From contig CAZFYX010000002.1 in NCBI GenBank assembly GCA_964523885.1, positions 6,974 to 70,973 of the forward strand: 64,000 nucleotides of DNA, read 5' to 3'. Under the pieces are notes generated by a model. It did no database searches. It saw only the letters and a program-made list of their open reading frames with translations, and had not been told where the DNA came from. This document shows, one piece after another, positions 15,594 to 23,223 of the stretch. The stretch is from SHXO01 sp964523885 (GTDB lineage Bacteria; Pseudomonadota; Gammaproteobacteria; Burkholderiales; SHXO01). The position numbers and the translations under genes are program-made. Each line of letters begins with the position of its first letter. The stretch's first letter is position 1.

Positions 15594-18368
15594 TCAGGTC
15601 TTTCGCTGCAATTCCACGATCGCCGCACGCAGGCGATCCGGCGTCACCGGCACGTGCGTCACGCGCACGCCGGTGGCATGGCGGATCGCCCCCAGGATCG
15701 CGGGCGCCGTCGGGATCAGCGCCGGCTCGCCCACGCCCTTGGCGCCGTAGGGGCCGAGCGGCTCCGGGTCCTCCACGATGTGCACCACGATCGGCGGCAC
15801 GTCGCCCACGGTCGGGATCAGGTAGTCGTGCAGGTTGTCGGTGCGGCCGGGCACGTACTCCTCCATCAGCGCCAGCCCGAGGCCTTGCGCGATGCCGCCA
15901 TGGATCTGCCCTTCGACCTGGGTCGGGTTGATCGCGCGTCCCACGTCGTGCGCGGCATGCACCGACAGGACCTTCACGGTGCCCAGAGCCAGGTCGACCT
16001 CGACTTCCGCGAACTGCGCTGCGAAGCCGTAGCTCGCATACGGCACACCCTGCCCGTCGGCATCCAGCGGCGTGGTGGGCGGATCGAAGTATCCGCTGCC
16101 AGTGACCACGTCGCCGTTCGCGTCGGCAGGCAATCCAGCCAGGTCCAGCTCCCAGGTTCGGGCGGCGGCTCGCGCGAGCAGGAGGCTGCCCTCAGCCGAC
16201 AACATTGCATCCTCCGGCGCACCGAGCAACGCCAGCAGCCGGCCGCGCAGCTGCGCGCCCGCGATGCGTGCCGCGTTGCCGGACACGAACGTCTGCCGCG
16301 ACGCCGACGACTTGCCGGCATCCTCGGTGCGGTCGGTGTCGCCGACCACCTGGTCGAAGAGCCCCACCGGCAGGCCCAGCGCATCGGCGCAGATCTGCGG
16401 CAGGATCGTGCTCGATCCCTGGCCGATGTCCATCGCACCGTTGTACAGGCACACGCGGCCGGTGCGCCGGATCCCGACCCGCATGGTGGACGGGTTGGCG
16501 ATCACCGTGTTGCCGATCCCGTACCACATGCAGGCGATGCCGGCCCCGCGGCGCCTTCCTCCGGTGCCCGGTTGCGCCGCGTTGAACTGCACGGCCGCTG
16601 CCTGGGCCGCGGCCCAGGCCGGCGCGAGCCGCTCCAGGCACTCGGCGAGGCCGACACTGTCCCGCAGCACCTGCCCCGTGGCGGTGGCCTGGCCGGCGCG
16701 GATGGCGTTGCGCCGGCGCAGCTCGAGCCGGTCCAGGCCAGCCTGCTGCGCGAGATCGTCCAGCAGCGCCTCGTGCACGATGGTCGACTGCGGCACCCCG
16801 AAGCCGCGGAATGCACCGGCGATGGGGGCGTTGGTGTACACGGCACGCGTCAGCGCACGCACGTTGGGCACCGCGTACGGCCCGGAGGCGTGGATCGGGA
16901 CGCGGTTCGCCACGGTGCTGCCCCACGAGGCGTAGGCACCGGTGTTGAAGTCGCCCTGGAAGTCCGCGGCGACGAGCCGCCCCGTCGCATCGCAGGCGAA
17001 GCGCGCGCGCATGCGCCCTGGATGGCGCTTGGTGGTCGAGCGCATCGATTCGGGCCGGGTGTAGACGCAGCGAACCGGGCGGCGGAGCTTCCAGGCGGCC
17101 AGTGCGATCAGCGGCTGCAGCGAGATGTCGAGCTTGCCCCCGAATCCCCCGCCGACCGCCGAGGGCACGATGTGCACCTGACCCGGCTGCAGCCGCAGCA
17201 CGCGAGCGATCTCGTCCCGGTCCATGTACGGCGTCTGGGTGCACGCGAAGATGCGGATGCGATCACCGTCCGGCCCCGCCACGCGCTCCGCATATCCCGC
17301 TTCCGGTTCGATGTAGGCGTGCTCGACGTAGCTGGTGGTGAACTGGCCCTCGGCCACGAAGGCCGCCGCCCGGATCGCCTGCTCGACGTCGCCTTTCACC
17401 ACCCGGCCGCGGATCAGGACGTTGTCCGGGGCGAAGTCGTGCAGCGGCCCGCCGAGCACCGCCAGCCCCGCGTCGAGGTCGCGCGCGGGCGGCTCCGGAT
17501 GCCACTCGATCGGCAGGTCCTCGTCTGGTACCCGCATCACCGCGTCATGCTCGCCAACCAGCGCAGCCACCGCCTCTCCCGCGAAGCGCACCCGTCCGTC
17601 CGCGAGCACCGGCTGATCCTTCAGCTGCGGGAAGATGCCGAAGGCGTTCGCGGGCACGTCCGCCGCGCTCAGCACCGCCGCAATTCCCCCATGCAGGGCG
17701 CGGAAGCCCGCGAGGTCGCCGAGACGGAACTGCGCGCGCTCGTGCGGGGAGCGGATGACGCGCAGCCAGAGCGCGTCGCGCGGCGCCTCGTCCGCCCCAT
17801 ACCGCTCGGCACCCGTCACCCTGGATACGCCGTCGAGCTTGGCCACGCGGCTGCCGACCGCCTCACCGGCGGCCGGTGCGGCCGCTTCGATCGGGCCGCC
17901 AGCCGCGGCGCGCACGGCATCGACGATCTTCCGGTATCCGGTGCAGCGGCACAGCACGCCGCCCAGGCCGTCGAGCACGTCGGCCTCGGTCGGAGCGGGG
18001 GAGCGCGCCAGGACCTCGGCGCCGGCGATCAGCATGCCGGGCGTGCAGATGCCGCACTGCGCCGCCCCCAGCGCGAGGAAAGATTGCTGGAGGCGGGACA
18101 GGCGTCCATCCTGCGCCAATCCTTCCACGGTGGTGACGCGGCGCCCCTGCACCTGGCCCAGGGCGACCAGGCACGCGCACACCTGCTCGCCATCGAGGAG
18201 CACCGTGCAGGCGCCGCAATCGCCCGCGCTGCAGCCGACCTTGGTGCCGGTCAGCCCGAGCCGCTCGCGCAGCACGTCGGACAGCCGCTCGCCCAGCGGG
18301 GCGGCCACGGTACAGGGTCTGCCGTTCAGCTCGAAGGCCGCGCTACCGGGCGGCGGGAGATCAGTCAT
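15594..18368 (-). CDS. Molybdenum hydroxylase, fused [2Fe-2S] and Mo-cofactor subunit
   Basis: This 924-residue xanthine-dehydrogenase-family protein joins the small iron-sulfur domain to the molybdopterin domain. Residues 1-160 hold a plant-type [2Fe-2S] site (KVGCSAGDCGACTVLLDG: Cys46, 51, 54, with Cys64/66) and a second site (CGICTPG at 105, CRCTGY at 140). From about 180 on it is an aldehyde oxidase/Mo-binding domain with GGGFGGKLDISLQPL and a catalytic Glu at 881 in GVGEPALIP. The family hydroxylates carbon next to ring nitrogen with water as oxygen donor; beside the reductase homologue the likely job is nicotinate to 6-hydroxynicotinate. The ATG lies inside the end of the FAD-subunit gene (8-base overlap). 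No signal peptide. Confidence 0.9.
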   Translation of the reverse strand: MTDLPPPGSAAFELNGRPCTVAAPLGERLSDVLRERLGLTGTKVGCSAGDCGACTVLLDGEQVCACLVALGQVQGRRVTTVEGLAQDGRLSRLQQSFLALGAAQCGICTPGMLIAGAEVLARSPAPTEADVLDGLGGVLCRCTGYRKIVDAVRAAAGGPIEAAAPAAGEAVGSRVAKLDGVSRVTGAERYGADEAPRDALWLRVIRSPHERAQFRLGDLAGFRALHGGIAAVLSAADVPANAFGIFPQLKDQPVLADGRVRFAGEAVAALVGEHDAVMRVPDEDLPIEWHPEPPARDLDAGLAVLGGPLHDFAPDNVLIRGRVVKGDVEQAIRAAAFVAEGQFTTSYVEHAYIEPEAGYAERVAGPDGDRIRIFACTQTPYMDRDEIARVLRLQPGQVHIVPSAVGGGFGGKLDISLQPLIALAAWKLRRPVRCVYTRPESMRSTTKRHPGRMRARFACDATGRLVAADFQGDFNTGAYASWGSTVANRVPIHASGPYAVPNVRALTRAVYTNAPIAGAFRGFGVPQSTIVHEALLDDLAQQAGLDRLELRRRNAIRAGQATATGQVLRDSVGLAECLERLAPAWAAAQAAAVQFNAAQPGTGGRRRGAGIACMWYGIGNTVIANPSTMRVGIRRTGRVCLYNGAMDIGQGSSTILPQICADALGLPVGLFDQVVGDTDRTEDAGKSSASRQTFVSGNAARIAGAQLRGRLLALLGAPEDAMLSAEGSLLLARAAARTWELDLAGLPADANGDVVTGSGYFDPPTTPLDADGQGVPYASYGFAAQFAEVEVDLALGTVKVLSVHAAHDVGRAINPTQVEGQIHGGIAQGLGLALMEEYVPGRTDNLHDYLIPTVGDVPPIVVHIVEDPEPLGPYGAKGVGEPALIPTAPAILGAIRHATGVRVTHVPVTPDRLRAAIVELQRKT

Positions 18369-19206
18369 CCGCCATCTCCCGCAGTGCCCGCTGAACGAGC
18401 GTGAGTGCCGCATCGATCCGGTACGCGGCGGTCCCGCGCACATCGGATATTGGTGCGAGCACATCCAGATCCGAGGAGCGCGCCAGCCCGCCGAGGTCCG
18501 ACGAGCGCGACTGGCCGAGCAGCCGGCGCTCCAGTTCGGGGAGGCGCCGCGCGACCGGGGCGCAGGCGCCGACGGCGACCGCTGCGTGCGTGATGTGCCC
18601 CTGCGCATCGGCTTCCAGCAGCACCGCGACCATGACGATGGAGATGACCAGATACCGGCGTGCGCCGAGCTTGAGGAACGTGGCCCGGGCATCCGACCCA
18701 TGCCGCGGCACCAGGATCGCACTCACCAGTTCATCGGGCTGGCAGGCGGTGGACCGGCTGCCGAGGATGAACTCGGCCAGCGGTACGCGGCGCGTTCCGC
18801 GCAGCGATGCGAGCTCGACCTCCGCGGACAGGCTCAGCAGCGGCGGCACGCCATCGGCTGCGGGCGAGGCGTTGCAGAGGTTGCCCGCGAGGGTCCCCGC
18901 ATTCTGGATCTGCCGACCGCCGACTTCGGCCGCAGCGCGCCTGAGTCCATCGAACTGCGGCGGCAGCGGCATTCGCAGCAGATCGGTCCACGTGGTCATC
19001 GCCCCCAGGCGCCACCCGTCGTGCCCCCGCGCGATTCCGCGCAGGCCGGCCACCCGGGAGATGTCCAGGATGTCCTCGTCGATGAGCCGGCCGACCCGGG
19101 CGGGATGGAAATCGGTGCCGCCGGCGAGGACCTTGAGCGGGCGGGACGCGAGCGCGGCCAGCGCCTGGTCCAGGCTGGCGGGCTGCAGGAAGAGCGGTTG
19201 GGGCAG
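18361..19206 (-). CDS. Molybdenum hydroxylase FAD-binding subunit (probable CTG start)
   Basis: The product is the medium, CO-dehydrogenase-type FAD subunit that passes electrons from the Mo/Fe-S subunit to an acceptor. Motifs are KVLAGGTDFHPARVG (FAD pyrophosphate loop), DISRVAGLRGI, LGAMTTWTDLL, GRQIQNAGTLAGNLCNASPAAD and RRVPLAEFILGSR. The first available GTG (19051-19053) falls after the essential AGGT loop and would give a 231-residue truncated protein. Between the upstream stop (19258-19260) and that codon there is no ATG, GTG or TTG in frame. A CTG at 19204-19206, preceded by GAGGA at a six-base distance, gives 281 residues beginning PQPLFLQPASLDQAL, the normal family N-terminus and length. 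A frameshift or sequence error is the alternative. Confidence 0.78.
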   Translation of the reverse strand: MPQPLFLQPASLDQALAALASRPLKVLAGGTDFHPARVGRLIDEDILDISRVAGLRGIARGHDGWRLGAMTTWTDLLRMPLPPQFDGLRRAAAEVGGRQIQNAGTLAGNLCNASPAADGVPPLLSLSAEVELASLRGTRRVPLAEFILGSRSTACQPDELVSAILVPRHGSDARATFLKLGARRYLVISIVMVAVLLEADAQGHITHAAVAVGACAPVARRLPELERRLLGQSRSSDLGGLARSSDLDVLAPISDVRGTAAYRIDAALTLVQRALREMADD

Positions 19207-19271
19207 AAGCGGTCCTCGATCCAGTTGGTGCGCCGGAAGCCGCGCGCCGCGGGCAGCCTACATGCCGCGGC

Positions 19272-19291
19272 TATGAAGTGTACGCTTCATA
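19272..19291. promoter_or_regulatory. Palindromic operator in the divergent promoter region
   Basis: TATGAAGTGTACGCTTCATA is a palindrome matching its own complement at 18 of 20 positions, centred on GTAC. It lies between the divergently read FAD-subunit gene and the ferredoxin gene, about 65 bp upstream of the former's start and 37 bp upstream of a candidate ferredoxin -35 box. Shape and position fit a dimeric repressor or activator site. The TetR gene just downstream is a candidate for the regulator, which is inference. Confidence 0.65.
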
Positions 19292-19327
19292 ACTCGGGCG
19301 CGCGAGTGCGCCTCCGGGGCACGCCCC

Positions 19328-19357
19328 TTTACGGGGTGGTGCAGAGCACCATATCCT
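19328..19357 (+). promoter_or_regulatory. Candidate sigma-70 promoter of the ferredoxin operon
   Basis: TTTACG (19328-19333) and TATCCT (19352-19357) are spaced by 18 bases and lie about 50 bases before the ferredoxin ATG. Both hexamers are imperfect. The -35 box overlaps a GGGGCACGCCCC near-palindrome. Placement downstream of the 20-bp operator would allow regulation from it. This is a motif reading only. Confidence 0.4.
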
Positions 19358-19406
19358 ATGCGGTTGAGCCGACCTGGCCGGCCGCCGAGAACAATCAGAG
19401 AGACCC

Positions 19407-19730
19407 ATGACTCACGTCGTTACCGAATCCTGCATCAAGTGCAAGTACACCGATTGCGTGGACGTCTGCCCGGTGGACTGCTTCAAGGAGGGGCCGAACA
19501 TGCTGGTGATCGACCCCGACGAGTGCATCGACTGCGCGGTGTGCATCCCGGAATGCCCCGTCAACGCGATCTACGCAGACGTCGATCTCCCGGCCGACCA
19601 GCGCCAGTTCGTCGAGATCAACGCCGAGCTCTCGCGCACCTTCGAGACCATCACCGACAAGAAGGATCCCCTGCCGGACGCCGAGGCGTGGAAGGACGTG
19701 AAGGACAAGCTCGAGCACCTGGCCAGGTAG
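19407..19730 (+). CDS. fdxA: 7Fe ferredoxin (FdxA, Azotobacter FdI type)
   Basis: The 107-residue protein is clearly of the Azotobacter ferredoxin I type, which carries one [3Fe-4S] and one [4Fe-4S] cluster. The motifs are CIKCKYTDCVDVCPVDCF (Cys9, 12, 17, 21, 25) and CIDCAVCIPECP, followed by the typical C-terminal tail KKDPLPDAEAWKDV. It is a soluble low-potential electron carrier. The enzymatic reduction of 6-hydroxynicotinate uses ferredoxin, so its place beside, and divergent from, the hydroxylase/reductase train suggests it serves that reductase. FdxA is also a common housekeeping protein, so this link is not certain. The next gene starts in a one-base overlap (TAGTG). Confidence 0.95.
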   Translation: MTHVVTESCIKCKYTDCVDVCPVDCFKEGPNMLVIDPDECIDCAVCIPECPVNAIYADVDLPADQRQFVEINAELSRTFETITDKKDPLPDAEAWKDVKDKLEHLAR

Positions 19731-20422
19731 TGCCGAAAGCGGCCGCGGCCCCCCGCCCCGCCCCGCGGCGCGCCCCGTCCGGCGCCGCGCCGGCGCGCCG
19801 CATCCGCGACCCCGAGGGGATGCAGCGGCGCATCCTGCAGGCGGCCACCGGGGAGTTCGCCACCCACGGCTACGGCGGCGCGCGGGTGGAGCGCATCAGC
19901 CGGGCGGCCGGCACGGTCGACCGCATGCTGTACTACTACTTCGGCAGCAAGGAAGGCCTGTTCCGCAGCGTGCTCGAACGCAGCTACGAGGAACTGGGCG
20001 CGGCCGAGCAGCAGCTGCGCCTGGCGCAGACCGAGCCGGTCGAAGGCATGCGCCAGCTGATCGCCTTCACCTGGACCTACTACCTGCGCCATCCCGAGTT
20101 CATCCGGCTGCTCAACACCGAGAACCTCCACGGCGGCGCGCACGTGCGCCATTCGAAGCGCGTCAAGGCGCTGTCGTTTCCGCTGCTGTCGATCATCGCC
20201 GACCTGCTCCGGCGCGGCGAGGCGCAGGGCGTGTTCCGCGCCGGAATCGACGCCAGGCAGGTCTACCTCACCATCGCCGCGCTGGCCTACTTCTACCTGT
20301 CCAACCGCCACACCCTCTCGCGCTTTCTCGACCTGGACCTGATGGCGGCGCCGCAGCGCAAGCGCTGGCTGGAGCACATCACCGGGCTGGTGCTGGGGCA
20401 CCTGCAGGTGCCGCCGGCCTAG
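19730..20422 (+). CDS. TetR family transcriptional regulator
   Basis: The 230-residue protein starts at a GTG that shares its G with the ferredoxin stop (TAGTG), so it is coupled to fdxA. After a proline/alanine-rich basic leader of about 27 residues comes a TetR N-terminal DNA-binding domain (MQRRILQAATGEFATHGYGG, RVERISRAAGTVDRMLYYYFGSKEGLFRSVLE). The C-terminal two-thirds is helical and should bind an effector. An ATG at residue 31 is an alternative start. Its position next to the divergent promoter with a 20-bp palindrome makes it a candidate local regulator. Confidence 0.88.
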   Translation: MPKAAAAPRPAPRRAPSGAAPARRIRDPEGMQRRILQAATGEFATHGYGGARVERISRAAGTVDRMLYYYFGSKEGLFRSVLERSYEELGAAEQQLRLAQTEPVEGMRQLIAFTWTYYLRHPEFIRLLNTENLHGGAHVRHSKRVKALSFPLLSIIADLLRRGEAQGVFRAGIDARQVYLTIAALAYFYLSNRHTLSRFLDLDLMAAPQRKRWLEHITGLVLGHLQVPPA

Positions 20423-20500
20423 TCGCACCCGTGCCGCGGCGAGCGCGGAGCCCTCCGCCCCCTTGAGCGGCGGGCGCGTTTGCCTCAGCATTCCGGTCCT

Positions 20501-21637
20501 ATGTCCATCGCAAGCATCGAAGACCTGCGGCTGCGCGCCCGCCGCCGCCTGCCCGGTGCCATCTTCGATTTCATCGACGGCGGCGCCCAGGACGAGACCA
20601 GCCTGCGGGCCAACCGGCGGGATTTCGAACGCCTGTGCCTGGTGCCGAGGGTGCTCACCGACGTGTCCAGGCGTGACGCTTCCACGACGCTCCTCGGCGA
20701 GCCGATCAGCATGCCGCTCGTGTTCTCCCCCACCGGTCTGGCCGGCCTGGTCTCGCGCAAGGGCGAGGTCGCCGAGGCCCGCGCCGCAGAGGCAGCGGGC
20801 ATCCCCTACTGCCTGAGCCAGATGGCGGCCTCCAGCATCGAGGAAGTGGAGAAGGCCACCAGGCGCCCGTTCTGGTTCCAGTCCTACCTGCTCAAGGACC
20901 GCCGCATCAACGAGGCGCTGATGGATCGCGCGGCCCGCGCGGGCTGCCAGGTGCTGGTGGTCACCGTCGATACCAAGGCCCAGGGGCCGCGCGAGCGCGA
21001 CATCCGCAACGGCTTCACCGTCCCCCCGCGGGTGACCTGGCGCAACGCGCTCGACGTCATGCGGCGCCTGCACTGGATCGCCGACGTCGCGCTGGGGCCG
21101 CGCGTGACCTTCGCCAACCTGGCGGGCAGCGTGGTCGGCAGCGGCGACATCATCAGCATCGCCCGCTTCGCCGCCGAGCAATACGACTTCAGCGTCGACT
21201 GGTCGCACTTCGAGTGGTGCCGCGCGCGCTGGAAGGGCAAGCTTGCGATCAAGGGCATCCTCTCCGCGGAGGATGCGCAACGGGCGACGCACTACGGCGT
21301 GGATGCGATCATCGTGTCCAACCACGGCGGGCGCCAGCTCGACGGCGCGCCCTCGCCGCTCGCAGCGCTCCCCGACATCGTCGATGCCGTCGGGGACCGG
21401 GTCGAGATCATCCTCGATGGCGGCGTGCGGCGCGGCGCCGACGTCCTCAAGGCCATGGCCCTGGGCGCGAAGGCCTGCATGGCGGGCCGGCCGTTCCTCT
21501 ACGGCCTCGCGGCGGACGGCGAGCGCGGCGTGCGCAAGGCGCTCGACCTGTTCCGCAACGAGATCGACAACAACCTCGCCCTGCTCGGGCGGCCCGTCGC
21601 GCGCGAGCTCGATCGTACCTGTCTGAAGTGGGCGTGA
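20501..21637 (+). CDS. FMN-dependent alpha-hydroxyacid dehydrogenase
   Basis: The 378-residue enzyme is of the L-lactate dehydrogenase/glycolate oxidase/mandelate dehydrogenase family. Visible are RLPGAIFDFIDGGAQDE at the N-terminus, PLVFSPTGLAGL (FMN contact), WFQSYLLKDR, VTVDTKAQGPRERD, LAIKGILSAEDA (Lys) and SNHGGRQLDGA with the catalytic His, followed by ILDGGVRRGADVLKAMALGA. It oxidises a 2-hydroxy acid to a 2-oxo acid. The membrane-insertion loop seen in some relatives cannot be confirmed. It is followed by an ATPase gene with a four-base overlap. Its product type, a 2-oxo acid, fits a pathway with the hydratase at the end of the operon. Confidence 0.9.
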   Translation: MSIASIEDLRLRARRRLPGAIFDFIDGGAQDETSLRANRRDFERLCLVPRVLTDVSRRDASTTLLGEPISMPLVFSPTGLAGLVSRKGEVAEARAAEAAGIPYCLSQMAASSIEEVEKATRRPFWFQSYLLKDRRINEALMDRAARAGCQVLVVTVDTKAQGPRERDIRNGFTVPPRVTWRNALDVMRRLHWIADVALGPRVTFANLAGSVVGSGDIISIARFAAEQYDFSVDWSHFEWCRARWKGKLAIKGILSAEDAQRATHYGVDAIIVSNHGGRQLDGAPSPLAALPDIVDAVGDRVEIILDGGVRRGADVLKAMALGAKACMAGRPFLYGLAADGERGVRKALDLFRNEIDNNLALLGRPVARELDRTCLKWA

Positions 21638-22437
21638 GCGCCGCCGGCGTACCCACCCCTGCCGCTGTGGCGATCCGGACCGTTCAGGCCGCGAAGATCT
21701 ATGCGAACGGCGTGCAGGCCCTGGCCCCGGTCTCCATCGAGGTGCGCGAAGGCGAGCTGGTCACGCTGCTCGGCCCGTCGGGATGCGGCAAGAGCACGTT
21801 GCTGCGGATGGTGGCCGGCCTGCTGGCGCCGAGCACCGGCCGGATCGATACCTGGCCCGGCGACGCCGCACGAACCCATCGCCTCGCCTTCGTCTTCCAG
21901 CAGCCCACGCTGATGCCCTGGGCGTCCGTGCTGCGCAACGTGCGCCTGCCGCTGGACCTGGCCGGCATGCCGCGCGTGGACGCGGACCAGCGCGTCCGGC
22001 ACGCGCTGGAACTGGTCGGGCTGCAGGACTTTGCCGAGGTGTACCCGCGCGAGCTGTCGGGCGGAATGCAGATGCGCGCCTCGATCGCGCGTGCCCTGGT
22101 CACCGGGCCGGACCTGCTGCTCATGGACGAGCCGTTCGGCGCACTGGACGAGATCACCCGCGCACGGCTCGACCGGGAGCTGCGCGAGCTCTGGCAGCGC
22201 GAGCGCCTGACCGTGCTGTTCGTCACCCACAGCATCTACGAAGCGGTGTTCCTGTCCACGCGCGTGCTGGTCATGTCCCCGCGTCCCGGGCGCATCGTGG
22301 GTGAGGTCGCCATCGACGAACCGCACCCACGCGCGGACGCGTTCCGCACTTCGCAGCGCTTCGCAGCCTGGTGCAGCCGGCTGCAGGGGGTGCTGGCTGT
22401 GGACGAGCCGGTCGCGGACCGCGAGGTGCACCCATGA
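21634..22437 (+). CDS. ABC transporter ATPase, nitrate/sulfonate/taurine type
   Basis: The 267-residue ABC ATPase has Walker A GPSGCGKST, the Q-loop region FVFQQPTLMPWASVLRNV typical of SsuB/TauB/NrtD, signature LSGGMQMRASIARAL and Walker B LLLMDEPFGALDEITR, with the H-loop FVTHSIYEAVFLS. The start is GTG 21634, overlapping the stop of the dehydrogenase by four bases (GTGA). It energises the permease encoded next. No periplasmic binding protein lies nearby on this strand. Confidence 0.9.
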   Translation: MSAAGVPTPAAVAIRTVQAAKIYANGVQALAPVSIEVREGELVTLLGPSGCGKSTLLRMVAGLLAPSTGRIDTWPGDAARTHRLAFVFQQPTLMPWASVLRNVRLPLDLAGMPRVDADQRVRHALELVGLQDFAEVYPRELSGGMQMRASIARALVTGPDLLLMDEPFGALDEITRARLDRELRELWQRERLTVLFVTHSIYEAVFLSTRVLVMSPRPGRIVGEVAIDEPHPRADAFRTSQRFAAWCSRLQGVLAVDEPVADREVHP

Positions 22438-23210
22438 CGCCGGCGGTGTGGCGGTTTCTGGCCCCGCTGATCGTCGGCGCGGCCATCCTGGCGGGCTGGC
22501 ATCTGCTGGTCACCGCCTACGAGGTGCCAACGTACCTGGTGCCCTCTCCGGCTGTGGTGGCCCGCACGCTGGTGCAGGACTTCGGCCTGCTATCGGGCTC
22601 GCTGCTGGTCACGCTGAAGATCACCTTTCTCGCCCTGGTCGCGGCGCTCGTGCTGGGCGTGGGCGTGGCGTTCCTGTTCGTCCAGAGCCGCATCATCGAG
22701 CGCAGCCTGCTGCCCTACGCGATCCTGCTGCAGGTCACGCCGATCGTCGCCATCGCGCCGCTGATCATCATCTGGGTGAAGGACCCGACGCTGGCGCTGG
22801 TGGTGTGCGCGACCATCGTCGCCGTCTTCCCGATCATCTCCAACACCTCGCAGGGCCTGCGCAGCGTGGACCCCGGACTGCTGGATCTGTTCCGGCTCAA
22901 CCGCGCCACACGCTGGCAGACCCTGGTACGGCTGCGCATCCCCAGCGCGCTCCCCTACTTCTTCGCCGGACTGAAGGTGTCGAGCGGCCTGGCACTGATC
23001 GGCGCTGTGGTCGCGGAGTTCGTCGCCGGCACCGGCGGCACGGCTTCGGGCCTGGCCTATCAGATCCTGCAGGCGGGGCTGCAGCTGAACATTCCCCGCC
23101 TGTTCGCGGCACTGACCCTGATCACGCTGACCGGCGTGGTACTGTTCGCACTGGTGTCGCTCGCCGCCCGGCTGGCCCTGCGGGGCTGGCACGAGAGCGA
23201 GCTCGGCTGA
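22434..23210 (+). CDS. ABC transporter permease, nitrate/sulfonate/taurine type
   Basis: The 258-residue permease has about six membrane segments and the BPD_transp_1 coupling region (EFVAGTGGTASGLAYQILQAG, preceded by RIPSALPYFFAGLKVSSGLALIGAVVA). PTYLVPSPAVVARTL near the N-terminus is typical of SsuC/TauC-like proteins. The ATG overlaps the ATPase stop (ATGA). The missing binding protein may be the orphan NMT1-like protein at 2566-3453 or the exported one at 62062-63054, but both links are inference. Confidence 0.9.
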   Translation: MTPAVWRFLAPLIVGAAILAGWHLLVTAYEVPTYLVPSPAVVARTLVQDFGLLSGSLLVTLKITFLALVAALVLGVGVAFLFVQSRIIERSLLPYAILLQVTPIVAIAPLIIIWVKDPTLALVVCATIVAVFPIISNTSQGLRSVDPGLLDLFRLNRATRWQTLVRLRIPSALPYFFAGLKVSSGLALIGAVVAEFVAGTGGTASGLAYQILQAGLQLNIPRLFAALTLITLTGVVLFALVSLAARLALRGWHESELG

Positions 23211-23223
23211 ACGGGATCTGCAG

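Noticed and set aside
19051..19053. GTG as start of the FAD subunit
   Set aside because: It would delete the AGGT FAD-binding loop encoded directly upstream in the same frame.
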